This document shows positions 14,098-22,416 of a DNA stretch of 26,772 nt, in pieces (position 1 is the stretch's first letter; each line of letters begins with the position of its first letter). Position numbers and translations under genes: made by a program. Origin of the DNA: Methanomassiliicoccales archaeon (GTDB lineage: Archaea; Thermoplasmatota; Thermoplasmata; Methanomassiliicoccales; UBA472); assembly GCA_028679935.1 (NCBI GenBank), contig JAJRAL010000154.1:1-26772 (forward strand), given 5' to 3'. The notes under the pieces are model-generated. The model was not told the origin of the DNA and ran no database searches. It was given only the letters and a program-made list of their open reading frames with translations.

Positions 14098-15446
14098 AGA
14101 TCGGGCTGGAGGTCCACGTGCAGTTGCCGACCCGCTCGAAGCTCTTCTGCTCCTGCTCGACTTCCGGGGAGGAACCGAACAGCTCGGTCTGCCCAACCTG
14201 CCTCGGCTTCCCCGGCTCGAGACCGGCGTTGAACCGCCGCGCTCTCGAACTCGGTGTGCAGATAGCGCAGTACCTCGACTGCTCCATCACCCCGACCGTC
14301 TGGTTCTCCAGGAAGACGTACTTCTATCCGGACCTGCCGAAGAACTTCCAGATCACCCAGTATGAGTACCCGCTCGGCCGCGACGGGCACTATCATTCGG
14401 CCGGCAAGAGGATCGGGATCTGGAGAGTGCATCTGGAGGAGGACCCGGGCAGCATCAGGCGCGTCGGGAAGACCGGCGAGGCGGTCTCGCTGATCGATTA
14501 CAACCGCAGCGGGATACCGCTCGTCGAGATCGTGACGGCCCCGGACCTCAGCTCTCCCGACGAGGCAAGGGCGTTCCTCAGCGACCTGCTCGTCGAGCTA
14601 AGGCACATAATCGGCACGACCGCCGGGGACGAGCAGTCGGTGCGCGTCGATGCGAACATCAGCGTTGGCGAGGAGCGGGTCGAGATCAAGAACATCCAGG
14701 GGCTGAGGAACCTCGAACGGGGATTGAGGTTCGAGGCCAGCCGCCAAGCGAAGTTGCTCGAGGCGGGGATGAAGATCGTGCGCGAGACGAGGAGGTACGA
14801 CGAGGAGCGCAAGGTCACCCTGCCCGCGAGGGAGAAGGAGACGGAGGAGGACTACGGCTACATCGGAGAGCCCGACCTCGGCACGTATGATCTGACACGG
14901 ATATCCGCCTCGCTCACTTCCACGGAAACGCCGCTGAAGCGCGCGCAGCGCATCGCCGGGCACTACGTCGTTGACTTCGGGAAGGCGCGGCAGATCGTCC
15001 TGACGTCGATGAAGCTAGCCGATCTGTTCGAGAGACTGGCCGAGGTGGTCGAACCGGAGTTTGCGATGACCTGGACGCTCGGCCCGATATCTTCCAACTG
15101 GACAGCGATCGAGCCCCGCCTCGACGAGACGGTGACGAATGATCTGATCGAGGTCGTCAGGCAGGTCTCGGCGAGGGAGATCACCGACTCAGAGGGCAGG
15201 AGGCGCATCTCCGCTATCGCGGCCGGGGAGTGCCCCGCGGACATCTCGTGCGCGGTGGAGGACTCGGCGCTCGACGAACTGATCTCGAGGTACCTGGACG
15301 AGCACCCGAACGTGATCAAGGACTACGCCTCGAACCCCCGAGCCGCGAACGCCGCGATCGGCCATGTGATGAAGGAGTCCAAGGGGCGGTACAACTCCGA
15401 AGAGGTCGTCAAGGCGGTCAAGAAGGAGATCGAGCGCCGGCTCTGA
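14094..15446 (+). CDS. gatB: Asp-tRNA(Asn)/Glu-tRNA(Gln) amidotransferase subunit B
   Basis: Activates the misacylated aminoacyl-tRNA by phosphorylation and amidates it. A 450-residue protein. The GLEVHVQL N-terminus is diagnostic. The zinc site is Cys19-x-Cys21...Cys33-x2-Cys36. The kinase-like cradle includes HLEEDPGS and SLIDYNRSGIPLVEIVT, and NIQGLRNLERGLRFE is typical. The C-terminal helical and YqeY-like tail (about 300-450) is complete, ending KAVKKEIERRL. Last gene of gatCAB. Its TGA directly abuts that of aspS on the opposite strand; aspS probably supplies the Asp-tRNA(Asn) substrate. Confidence 0.95.
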   Translation: MKIGLEVHVQLPTRSKLFCSCSTSGEEPNSSVCPTCLGFPGSRPALNRRALELGVQIAQYLDCSITPTVWFSRKTYFYPDLPKNFQITQYEYPLGRDGHYHSAGKRIGIWRVHLEEDPGSIRRVGKTGEAVSLIDYNRSGIPLVEIVTAPDLSSPDEARAFLSDLLVELRHIIGTTAGDEQSVRVDANISVGEERVEIKNIQGLRNLERGLRFEASRQAKLLEAGMKIVRETRRYDEERKVTLPAREKETEEDYGYIGEPDLGTYDLTRISASLTSTETPLKRAQRIAGHYVVDFGKARQIVLTSMKLADLFERLAEVVEPEFAMTWTLGPISSNWTAIEPRLDETVTNDLIEVVRQVSAREITDSEGRRRISAIAAGECPADISCAVEDSALDELISRYLDEHPNVIKDYASNPRAANAAIGHVMKESKGRYNSEEVVKAVKKEIERRL

Positions 15447-17291
15447 TCAGTCGTCCTCGATCCTTTCCTTCTTCTCCTCTTCCTCGGCCAGCGAGAGGAT
15501 CATCAGCTCCTGGAGCTTCGCCTGGTCCACCTTCGCCGGCGCCCCGTCCACGAGGGACTGGAAGCGCTTGTTCTTCGGGAACGCGATCACGTCGCGGATC
15601 GATTCGCAGCCTAGGAGGTTCGCGGCCAGCCGGTCGAGGCCGATGCCGATTCCTCCGTGCGGCGGCGCCCCGTACTCCAGCGCCTCGAGGAAGAAACCGA
15701 ACTCCCGGTCGATTGCGTCCTCGCTCATGCCGATCGCGCGGAAGATCTTGCGCTGCACCTTGGCGTCGTGGTTGCGCATCGAGCCGCTACCGATCTCGCT
15801 GCCGTCGAGCACGAGGTCGTAGGACATGCCCTTCACCTTCGTCAGGTCGCCCTTGTCTGGCAGGTCTCCCTCGACCGGCCGAACGAACGGGTGGTGGAAC
15901 GCGGACAGTCTGCCCGTCACAGGATCGGCCTGGAAGAGCGGACAGTCAACGATCCAGACGAAATGGTGTCCCTTGCCCTCGAGTAGGCCGTTGTCCCGGG
16001 CGAGCTTCGTTCTCAGTGCTCCGCCGGCCTTCAGCGTCTGCATCCTCGACCCACCGAGGAACAGCAACAGGTCGCCTGGTTCGGCGCTCATGCGCGTCGC
16101 GATCGCCTGCCGCACCTTCTCCGGGAAGTACTTGACGATGTTGGACTCGAGGCCGCTTGGCGTCCCTCTCATCCACGTCATGCCGCCCATCCCCTGCTGC
16201 TTTGCCCAGTCGATGAGGCGGTCGACCTCGTTCCTTCCCAGGCCGCCCCATTCCGGATCCTTCTCCCGAACGAGCGACCGCTTCAGGTTGAGGCAGATGA
16301 CGATCCCTTTCTTCTTCAGGATGTTGCGGAACACCTCGTACTCCGCGTCCTTGACGATCTCAGTCACCTCCTGCAGCTCGAGCCCGAGTCTCGTGTCAGG
16401 AGCGTCGGTGCCGAAGCGCGATATCGCGTCCTTGTAGCTGAGCCTGGGGAAAGGCGTCTTCAGGTCCTCGTCATAGAGTCTGGTCCAGACGCCGCTCATG
16501 ACGTGCTCGATCTCCGCATGTACGTCCTCTTCGCCGGAGAACGACATCTCGACGTCCAATTGGGTGAACTCTGGTTGCCGGTCGGCCCGTGAGTCCTCGT
16601 CGCGGAAGCAGCGGGCCACCTGGTAATAGCGCTCGATGCCCCCGACCATCAGCATCTGCTTGAAGAGCTGCGGCGATTGCGGAAGTGCGTAGAAGTGCCC
16701 CGGCTGGATCCTTGACGGAACGAGGAAGTCCCTCGCCCCCTCGGCCGTGCTCCGCGTCAGCATCGGCGTCTCCACCTCGATGAAGCCGTCGTTGTTGAGC
16801 GCCTCCCTCGCCGCGGAGATCATCCTGTGCCGGAACCGGAGGTTCGAGACCATCTGCGCCCGCCTCAGGTCCAGGTAGCGATAGCGGATCCTCAGGTCCT
16901 CGTTCGGCAGCATTGAGTTCTTCTGCTCCGCCACCTCGAACGGGATCGGCTTGGCGACGCTGAGCACCTTCGCCTTCTCGATGAGCAGCTCGACCGTGCC
17001 GGTGGGATTTCGCGGGTCCTCTGTCCCGGGGACTCGCTCCCTGACGGAGCCCGTGACCTGGATCACGCACTCGCGCCCTAGGGAATTGAGCTCCGCCGAG
17101 AGTGCCCGCTTGTCAATCCCTTCGCCAAGCGCCTCGGGGTCTAGGACCAGCTGAGTGGTCCCGTGGCAGTCCGCGAGGTCGAAGAAGAGCACGCCGCCGT
17201 GATCCCGGCGGAAACGCACCCACCCGGCCATCGTGACCCGCTTCCCGAGGTCCTCCGGTCTAAGCTTGCCGCAGTCGTGTGTCCGTATCAT
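15447..17291 (-). CDS. aspS: Aspartyl-tRNA synthetase, bacterial (GAD-containing) type, probably non-discriminating
   Basis: Class II synthetase of 614 residues, bacterial length rather than the roughly 430 of usual archaeal AspRS. The OB-fold anticodon domain comes first (about 1-105). Motif 2 is in [24 protein letters not shown] insertion domain sits at about 290-410. Motif 3 is in GIGIGLDRL near the C-terminus, and the acidic tail is lineage-specific. Residue 31 is His in the RRDHGG segment: the same residue and position as in the non-discriminating Pseudomonas aeruginosa AspRS, where discriminating E. coli has Leu at the matching position. This, with gatCAB convergent next door, suggests it charges tRNA(Asn) as well as tRNA(Asp). 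A bacterial-type enzyme in an archaeon implies past transfer, though perhaps old. Confidence 0.93.
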   Translation of the reverse strand: MIRTHDCGKLRPEDLGKRVTMAGWVRFRRDHGGVLFFDLADCHGTTQLVLDPEALGEGIDKRALSAELNSLGRECVIQVTGSVRERVPGTEDPRNPTGTVELLIEKAKVLSVAKPIPFEVAEQKNSMLPNEDLRIRYRYLDLRRAQMVSNLRFRHRMISAAREALNNDGFIEVETPMLTRSTAEGARDFLVPSRIQPGHFYALPQSPQLFKQMLMVGGIERYYQVARCFRDEDSRADRQPEFTQLDVEMSFSGEEDVHAEIEHVMSGVWTRLYDEDLKTPFPRLSYKDAISRFGTDAPDTRLGLELQEVTEIVKDAEYEVFRNILKKKGIVICLNLKRSLVREKDPEWGGLGRNEVDRLIDWAKQQGMGGMTWMRGTPSGLESNIVKYFPEKVRQAIATRMSAEPGDLLLFLGGSRMQTLKAGGALRTKLARDNGLLEGKGHHFVWIVDCPLFQADPVTGRLSAFHHPFVRPVEGDLPDKGDLTKVKGMSYDLVLDGSEIGSGSMRNHDAKVQRKIFRAIGMSEDAIDREFGFFLEALEYGAPPHGGIGIGLDRLAANLLGCESIRDVIAFPKNKRFQSLVDGAPAKVDQAKLQELMILSLAEEEEKKERIEDD

Positions 17292-17344
17292 CGAACAGGC
17301 CTCTGGAACTCAGGCTTTAGAGCCATCGCCCTTAAGCGCGGGTC

Positions 17345-17355
17345 TCTATTAAACA
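17345..17355. promoter_or_regulatory. TATA-like element between aspS and the membrane kinase
   Basis: TTTAATA on the minus strand would place the aspS start near 17324 (33-nt leader). A weaker CTCTAAAG at 17315-17322 would make aspS leaderless. On the plus strand the same element could serve the kinase only if a TTG at 17384 were used. Confidence 0.4.
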
Positions 17356-17421
17356 CTTCGCCACGCTGTGCCACGGCAAGGACTTGCACGGCTTTGGCGT
17401 GTGGCTCCAACCTATCGATAA

Positions 17422-17429
17422 GCTATATC
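17422..17429 (+). promoter_or_regulatory. TATA box of the membrane kinase gene
   Basis: The core CTATAT (17423-17428) plus 26 bp predicts transcription from about 17452, seven bases before the ATG at 17459. Confidence 0.5.
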
Positions 17430-17458
17430 CGATAATAATGTGGTCCGGTCTCGATAGA

Positions 17459-18274
17459 ATGCCCTTCAATCCACTAGGCTCGGACCTCGCCGCCGTATGG
17501 GACGTCATCGCCCTCGTGATAAGCTTCGTGGCCGTGATGGTCGTCGTCCAGATCAACAGTATGTTGCAGAAGAAGAAGATCCTGCCCACCGTGGTCACGC
17601 GCAAGCTGGTCCATATCTTCGTCGGACCGGTGTTCCTGGTGACGTGGCTGCTCTTCTCCGGCGATTGGTATAGCCGGTTCTTCGCGGCCGTGGTGCCGTT
17701 GATGTTCGTCCTGTTGTTCTACGCAATCGGCAGCGGAAGGATGAAGAACGAGGCGTTCGTCACCTCCATGTCCCGGTCTGGCGAGGCCTCCGAGCTTCTG
17801 AAGGGGACGTTCTACTACGCCCTGATCATACTGATCGTCACTTTGCTCTGGTTCTACATCCCAACGAACGGCATCGACCACGCCAACCCGACGGGATTGA
17901 TAGTCATCGGCTGCCTCGCTGGTGGCGACGGCCTGGCAGACATAATCGGAAGGCGGTACGGCAAGCACAAGTACAGCGTCTCGGGCAATGAGAAGTCGGT
18001 CGAAGGGTCGATCGGCATGATCGTCGGCGCCATGCTCTTCAGCCTGGTACTGGTCGCGATCTTCGGCCTGGCGGTGAGCAACTGGAACCTCGCATCGTTC
18101 GTGCTTCCTCTGCTGATCGTCGCGATAGTCGCAGCGATCGTCGAGGGGATCAGCCCGAAGAACATGGACAACTGGACCATCATGATTGCAGTGGTTGTCG
18201 TGCTGATCCTCATGCACGCGGCGTCGCCGGCCTTCTGGCAGTTCCCGCTGTTCGGAGGTTTCGACGTTGTCTAG
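17459..18274 (+). CDS. Dolichol/phytol kinase-like integral membrane protein
   Basis: About 271 residues with seven or so hydrophobic segments. Family motifs of the CTP-dependent polyprenol/phytol kinases (SEC59, VTE5, FOLK) are present: RKLVHIFVGP after the first helix, a GDGLADIIGRRYGKHK loop, and EKSVEGSIGM just after it. It should phosphorylate a membrane-bound isoprenoid alcohol, with CTP as likely donor. The start is uncertain: the frame is open to a TTG at 17384 and has an ATG at 17438, but the TATA position favours ATG 17459, which puts a short polar N-terminus before helix 1. The stop overlaps isopentenyl phosphate kinase by 8 bases, linking it to isoprenoid phosphate metabolism. Distant similarity to CDP-diglyceride synthases is a possible alternative, but the kinase motifs fit better. 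Confidence 0.78.
   Translation: MPFNPLGSDLAAVWDVIALVISFVAVMVVVQINSMLQKKKILPTVVTRKLVHIFVGPVFLVTWLLFSGDWYSRFFAAVVPLMFVLLFYAIGSGRMKNEAFVTSMSRSGEASELLKGTFYYALIILIVTLLWFYIPTNGIDHANPTGLIVIGCLAGGDGLADIIGRRYGKHKYSVSGNEKSVEGSIGMIVGAMLFSLVLVAIFGLAVSNWNLASFVLPLLIVAIVAAIVEGISPKNMDNWTIMIAVVVVLILMHAASPAFWQFPLFGGFDVV
18254..18259 (+). promoter_or_regulatory. Shine-Dalgarno of isopentenyl phosphate kinase
   Basis: GGAGGT lies inside the end of the upstream gene, 7 nt before the TTG at 18267. It decides that start and explains coupled translation. Confidence 0.65.
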
Positions 18275-19070
18275 GCTTCTCGTCCTGAAGCTCGGCGGAT
18301 CCCTGATAACCGACAAGAGCAGGCCGTACAGCCTCAGGACCGAGACCATCAAGGCCGTGAGCCGAGAGATCAAGGGGTGTCTGGATGACAAGCTGGTAAA
18401 TCAGCTCATCGTCGTCCATGGTGTCGGCAGCTACGGCCACCCTCCGGTGATCGAGCACAAGCTTCACAAGGGGTTCATCGACCCGGACCAACTGTTGCCC
18501 CTTTCGCGGACCCAGAATAAGGTCGGTGAGCTGAGGGACGTCCTGACCTCGAGCCTCCAGGACGCCGGGATTCCGATCATCCTGTTCCACACGTCGTCTA
18601 TCGCCTCGGCGGAGAAGGGTCGGATAGTATCGATGCACCTAGATGCGGTGCGAGGCTTCCTCAAGGTGGGGATGGTCCCTGTGCTGGGAGGGGATATGGT
18701 CTCCGATTCCGCAATGGGGTTCTCCGTCGGAAGCGGAGATCAGGTCGCAAGTATCCTGGCAAGGGAGTTCCACGCCACCGATCTCGTTTTCGCCACCGAT
18801 GTCGCGGGCGTCTACGAAAGCGACCCGAAGCTCAAGCCAGAAGCGAGACTCATCAGGGAATTGAGCCTAGGGAACCTGCAATCCCTCTCGGCCGGCAATG
18901 CCGTGGTCGATGCGAGCGGGGCCATGCGCGGCAAGCTGACCAATCTGGAGGGGCTGAGGGATGAGCTCAGAGCTGGCCTGCGTGTGAACATAATCTCGAT
19001 GATGGAACCCGGTCGACTGAGACGCCTATTGAGCGGAGAAGAGGTCGAGGGAACGCAGATCACGGTCTGA
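18267..19070 (+). CDS. Isopentenyl phosphate kinase
   Basis: Phosphorylates isopentenyl phosphate to isopentenyl diphosphate in the archaeal versions of the mevalonate pathway. A 267-residue amino-acid-kinase-fold protein. The N-terminal LKLGGSLITDK includes Lys8 and the glycine loop. HGVGSYGHP carries His58, matching the catalytic His that distinguishes IPK from other kinases of this fold. The ADP site is formed by LVFATDVAGVYESDP, and a DASGAMRGKL segment follows. TTG start with a strong SD. Translationally coupled to the membrane kinase upstream. A perfect 15-nt palindrome overlaps its stop codon. Confidence 0.92.
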   Translation: MSRLLVLKLGGSLITDKSRPYSLRTETIKAVSREIKGCLDDKLVNQLIVVHGVGSYGHPPVIEHKLHKGFIDPDQLLPLSRTQNKVGELRDVLTSSLQDAGIPIILFHTSSIASAEKGRIVSMHLDAVRGFLKVGMVPVLGGDMVSDSAMGFSVGSGDQVASILAREFHATDLVFATDVAGVYESDPKLKPEARLIRELSLGNLQSLSAGNAVVDASGAMRGKLTNLEGLRDELRAGLRVNIISMMEPGRLRRLLSGEEVEGTQITV

Positions 19071-19082
19071 TGCCAGGCATCA
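19068..19082. repeat. Palindrome at the IPK stop codon
   Basis: TGATGCC-A-GGCATCA: perfect 7-bp arms around one base. It overlaps the TGA of IPK and lies in the 42-bp gap between the convergent IPK and Lrp genes. With a 1-nt loop it cannot form a full hairpin in RNA; it could be a protein site or a shorter stem near the transcript ends. Confidence 0.35.
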
Positions 19083-19112
19083 TGCCCCTGTCACGATCGC
19101 TCTTCCGGCATG

Positions 19113-19601
19113 TCAGCGTTCGCGGTCCGACCCGCTCTCGCCGAAGTCCGGCAGGAACTGGAACGGGTCCTTGATCATGTTCAGGACGACGTAGGTGTTC
19201 GTCTTCTTGACGCCCTTGATCTGGAGCATGAGCTTGATGATGGCGCTGAACTCCTCGCGGTTCTTGCAGGCCACCCATGCGATCGAGTCGCATTCGCCGG
19301 TGACGTCGAAGACCGCCACCACGTCCTTCAGCTCCTTGATCTGCTGCTGGATCGCCAGAATGTCGCCCTCGACGTAGATATGGACGATGGCCATGAACTC
19401 GTAGCCGAGCTTGAGGTAGTCGACATGCGCCCGATAACCGTTGATGATCCCCAGCTCCTCGAGGTTCTTCACTCTCTGGATGAGCGTCGTCGGGTGGATT
19501 CCGAGGCGCTTAGCAATCTGCCGGTAGGAGCCTTGGCTGGATACACATAGCTCATGGATGATGCGCTTGTCTAGATCGTCGAGAGAGGTCGCGGCGCACA
19601 T
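19113..19601 (-). CDS. Lrp/AsnC-family transcriptional regulator
   Basis: A 162-residue protein. The N-terminal helix-turn-helix is SLDDLDKRIIHEL...GSYRQIAKRLGIHPTTLIQRVKNLEELGII, followed by a RAM (ACT-like) domain with YEFMAIVHIYVEGD, VAVFDVTGECDSIAWVA and GVKKTNTYVVL. Such proteins bind amino acids or related small ligands and form dimers or octamers. The ATG at 19601 is chosen because it gives the standard N-terminus and a transcript start about 9 nt upstream; the frame runs open much further across alaX but only as its antisense. Divergent from alaX with a shared TATA box, so autoregulation and alaX control are natural possibilities. Ligand unknown. Confidence 0.9.
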   Translation of the reverse strand: MCAATSLDDLDKRIIHELCVSSQGSYRQIAKRLGIHPTTLIQRVKNLEELGIINGYRAHVDYLKLGYEFMAIVHIYVEGDILAIQQQIKELKDVVAVFDVTGECDSIAWVACKNREEFSAIIKLMLQIKGVKKTNTYVVLNMIKDPFQFLPDFGESGSDRER

Positions 19602-19631
19602 TGTAGTCTGGCCGCGCCTCAAATGGGCGGG

Positions 19632-19640
19632 TATATATAT
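19632..19640. promoter_or_regulatory. Shared palindromic TATA box between lrp-like gene and alaX
   Basis: An uninterrupted alternating TATATATAT is symmetric and the only TATA-like element in the 97-bp gap. Read on the minus strand it predicts a start near 19610 (9-nt leader for the regulator). Read on the plus strand it predicts a start near 19662 (37-nt leader for alaX). Confidence 0.6.
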
Positions 19641-19698
19641 GTCAGTTTTCCCGCGAGCGACTGGAATGCTTTTCTGGAGGTAACTCATTCGGGCAATC

Positions 19699-20892
19699 AT
19701 GACCACCAGGCTCCTGTACGAGACCGACCCGTACCTCTCCAAGTTCGACGCAACCGTGACGAAGGTCGAGGGCGAGTGGGTGGTCCTCGACCGGACCGCC
19801 TTCTTCCCCGGCGGAGGGGGACAGGATCCCGACCGCGGGTGGATCGAGGACCTGGAAGTGACGGGGGTGAAGGGCGGCGAGGAGGTTCGGCACAAGGTGC
19901 CCGATCACTCGTTCACCGTCGGTCAGAGGGTCGAAGCGGAGATCGACTGGGAACGCAGGCACGACCTGATGAGGGGGCATACCGCCGAGCATCTGCTCTT
20001 CAGCACGATGCACAAGATCAATCCGGAACTCGAGCTGGTCAAGATTGCGATCACTTCGGAGAAGAAGTGCTTCTTCGTCAAGGGTGAGGTGAATTGGAAC
20101 CTTGTTTCGAGGTCGCAGCAGGAGGCGAATGCGGCGATCGCGGCGCAGCTTCCGGTCACGGAGGTGTGGGCATCGAAGGACAGCGATATCGTCCGGGAAA
20201 TCCGCATCAAGGCGGAGCGGATACACGGAGACAAGGTTCGGATCGTTTCGATCGGGGAGATCGACAAGGCCGCCTGCGCCGGCGTCCATGTGCAGAACAC
20301 GCGCGAGCTGCGGATGCTGCTGGTGACGAAGCTCACGTCCGCCAGGGCGAAGGGCGGGGACGTCGAGATCGAGTTCCTGACGGGACGCGAGGCGATGGAA
20401 CGGGCGCTGGTCCTCTCTACCTACGCGCTGCAGGCCGCCGAAGAGCTGGGCGCGGTCCCGGACGATGTTCTGAGCTCCCTCGCCAACCTGAAGACGGCCG
20501 AGGAGAGCTCGCGCGAGACGCTCAGATCCTACGCCAAGGAAAGCATCGCCAGATTGACGCCGGTGAAGCTGGGCGACGTGAATATCGTCAGCGGCGTGTT
20601 CCAGGGCATCGACAAGAAGACGCTGATGGATGCAGCGAACGATCACGCGAAGAGACCGAGGACCGCGGTGGTCCTCGCCTCGGTGGACGAGAGGACGTTG
20701 TTGGTCGTCGCCTCGTCGCCAGACCTCGATTTGGACTGTAGAGACATACTCGCGTCGGCCATGTCGATGGTCGGCGGCAAGGGGGGCGGAGGCAAGTGCT
20801 TCGCGACCGGTGGCGCGGCGAGCGCAGAGAGGTCGGGGCAGGCGGTGGCAAAGGCGATAGAGGAGATCAGGACGAAGGTCTCGGGCAAATGA
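19699..20892 (+). CDS. alaX: Alanyl-tRNA editing protein AlaX, long form
   Basis: Hydrolyses Ser- and Gly-mischarged tRNA(Ala) in trans. A 397-residue AlaX-L. The N-terminal beta-barrel has TAFFPGGGGQDPDRG (33-47). The editing zinc site is His94-x3-His98 (GHTAEHLL) and Cys193-x3-His197 (CAGVHVQNT). The C-terminal DHHA1 domain is complete, with MVGGKGGGGKCFATGG near the end. There is no aminoacylation domain, so it is not an AlaRS fragment. The ATG at 19699 gives the family N-terminus. A strong GGAGGT at 19676-19681 is 17 nt away, too far for normal use; an in-frame ATT at 19687 would be better spaced. Confidence 0.93.
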   Translation: MTTRLLYETDPYLSKFDATVTKVEGEWVVLDRTAFFPGGGGQDPDRGWIEDLEVTGVKGGEEVRHKVPDHSFTVGQRVEAEIDWERRHDLMRGHTAEHLLFSTMHKINPELELVKIAITSEKKCFFVKGEVNWNLVSRSQQEANAAIAAQLPVTEVWASKDSDIVREIRIKAERIHGDKVRIVSIGEIDKAACAGVHVQNTRELRMLLVTKLTSARAKGGDVEIEFLTGREAMERALVLSTYALQAAEELGAVPDDVLSSLANLKTAEESSRETLRSYAKESIARLTPVKLGDVNIVSGVFQGIDKKTLMDAANDHAKRPRTAVVLASVDERTLLVVASSPDLDLDCRDILASAMSMVGGKGGGGKCFATGGAASAERSGQAVAKAIEEIRTKVSGK

Positions 20893-20965
20893 GCACTCTT
20901 TTCGCAAACCACTAGACGCTCATTCGAGGAAAGCTTCTTCTACCGAACCTTTGATTGCCCTCACC

Positions 20966-22318
20966 ATGACTCCGCAGAAGGGCGTCAGCGAGGCCAAGGA
21001 GCACATCCTCAAGGTCTGCAAGGATGAGGACGTGCGTTTCATCGAGATGCAGTTCTCCGACATCTTGGGGAACGTGAAGAGCGTTTCGATACCGATCACC
21101 AAGCTGGAATGGGCGATGGACGAAGGCGTGTTCATCGACGGCTCATCCATCCTCGGCTATGCGACGATCGAGGAGTCGGACATGAGAGCGAACCCCATCC
21201 TCGACTCGTTCCAGATCTATCCCTGGACCTGCGAAACCCCGATGAAGACCGCGCGCTTCATGTGCACCATCTCCGACCACTCCGGGAACAGGTTCAAGGG
21301 CGATCCCCGCTGGGTCCTGGAGAAGATGATCGCGAAGGTCAAGGAGAAGGGCTACACGTTCAATGTCGGTCCGGAGTTCGAGTTCTTCCTCTTCAAGATG
21401 GACGAGGAGGGGAACCCGACGACGGTGCCGGTCGACTCGGGCGGCTATTTCGACCTCATGCCCCTGGACGACGGCGAGATGGTCCGGAAGGACATAATGC
21501 TCAACTTCGACCGCATGCACTTCGACATGGAGGCGTCGCACCACGAGGTCGCGCCCGGCCAGCTGGAGGTCGACATGCGATACCAGAACGCCCTGACCAT
21601 GGCGGACCGGATGATGACGCTGAAGCTCGGGGTGAAGATCATAGCGGCCCAATACGGGCTACACGCGACGTTCATGCCCAAGCCCCTGTTCGGGATGAAC
21701 GGTTCCGGCATGCACGTCCACCAGAGCCTGGCAGGCTTGGATGGACGCAACGCCTTCGACGACCCCAACGGCAAGTACGGATTGAGCGAGATGGCGTTCA
21801 AGTACCTCGGTGGGCTGCTGGCGCACGCCAAGGACGACTGCGCGATCCTCGCATCACACGTCAACTCCTACAAGCGCCTCGTGCCCGGTTACGAGGCTCC
21901 GTGCTACATCTCCTGGGCCAACATGAACCGCAGCGCACTGATTCGCGTGCCGGCCGGAAGAGGCTCGAGGGCGAGAGTCGAGCTGAGGAATCCGGATCCC
22001 GCCGGCAACCCGTACCTGCAGTTCGCGGTGATGCTCGCCGCCGGTCTCGACGGGATCGAGCACGACATCATGCCCCCGGAGCCGGTCGAGCGCGACATCT
22101 ACCACATGAGCAAGGACGAGCGCAAGAGGCTGAAGATCGACAGCCTGCCGGAAGACTTGGGCGCCTCCCTGGAGATCTTCTCCCAGAGCAAGCTCATGAA
22201 GGAGACGCTGGGCGACCACATCTTCAACCACTACATCCACATCAAGACGGCGGAGTGGGACGAGTACCGCACCTGGGTCACCGACTGGGAGCACATGAAG
22301 TACCTGAGGGCCCTGTAG
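20966..22318 (+). CDS. glnA: Glutamine synthetase, type I
   Basis: ATP-dependent amidation of glutamate; the main ammonium assimilation step, and it also supplies glutamine to GlmS and GatA. A 450-residue protein from ATG 20966 (in-frame TTG at 20951 would add five). Motifs: IDGSSILGYA, the ATP/glutamate-site GPEFEFFLF, NGSGMHVHQSL, NRSALIRVPAGRG and ELRNPDPAGNPYL. The C-terminal region reads DIYHMSKDERKRL rather than the NLYDLP adenylylation loop, so it is a GSI-alpha enzyme not controlled by adenylylation. No clear TATA box is visible in the 73-bp gap after alaX; read-through from alaX is possible. An 8-bp hairpin straddles the stop codon. Confidence 0.96.
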   Translation: MTPQKGVSEAKEHILKVCKDEDVRFIEMQFSDILGNVKSVSIPITKLEWAMDEGVFIDGSSILGYATIEESDMRANPILDSFQIYPWTCETPMKTARFMCTISDHSGNRFKGDPRWVLEKMIAKVKEKGYTFNVGPEFEFFLFKMDEEGNPTTVPVDSGGYFDLMPLDDGEMVRKDIMLNFDRMHFDMEASHHEVAPGQLEVDMRYQNALTMADRMMTLKLGVKIIAAQYGLHATFMPKPLFGMNGSGMHVHQSLAGLDGRNAFDDPNGKYGLSEMAFKYLGGLLAHAKDDCAILASHVNSYKRLVPGYEAPCYISWANMNRSALIRVPAGRGSRARVELRNPDPAGNPYLQFAVMLAAGLDGIEHDIMPPEPVERDIYHMSKDERKRLKIDSLPEDLGASLEIFSQSKLMKETLGDHIFNHYIHIKTAEWDEYRTWVTDWEHMKYLRAL

Positions 22319-22325
22319 GGCCCTC
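22306..22325 (+). terminator. GC-rich hairpin straddling the glnA stop codon
   Basis: GAGGGCCC (22306-22313), loop TGTA, GGGCCCTC (22318-22325): a perfect 8-bp stem containing the TAG stop. No T-run follows directly, so it may protect the mRNA 3' end or slow elongation rather than terminate in the bacterial manner. Confidence 0.45.
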
Positions 22326-22382
22326 GGCCATTTCCCTCTCCGGCTCGCTGGATTGCGCCACTGCCAATCGTTTTTCAAAAGG

Positions 22383-22390
22383 TTTAATAA
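22383..22390 (+). promoter_or_regulatory. TATA box of the NAC-hypC operon
   Basis: TTTAATAA, preceded by an A-rich stretch that could be a BRE, predicts transcription from about 22412, five bases before the ATG at 22417. Confidence 0.6.
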
Positions 22391-22416
22391 TCGTCGCCCA
22401 ATCACTAAGTGATACC

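Noticed and set aside
17384..17458. N-terminal extension of the membrane kinase from TTG 17384
   Set aside because: The best-placed TATA box (17422-17429) would start transcription downstream of this TTG, and the extra residues do not look like part of the family.
19602..19895. N-terminal extension of the Lrp-family gene to 260 residues
   Set aside because: It reads antisense through alaX and across the shared promoter; Lrp proteins are about 150-165 residues, as obtained from ATG 19601.
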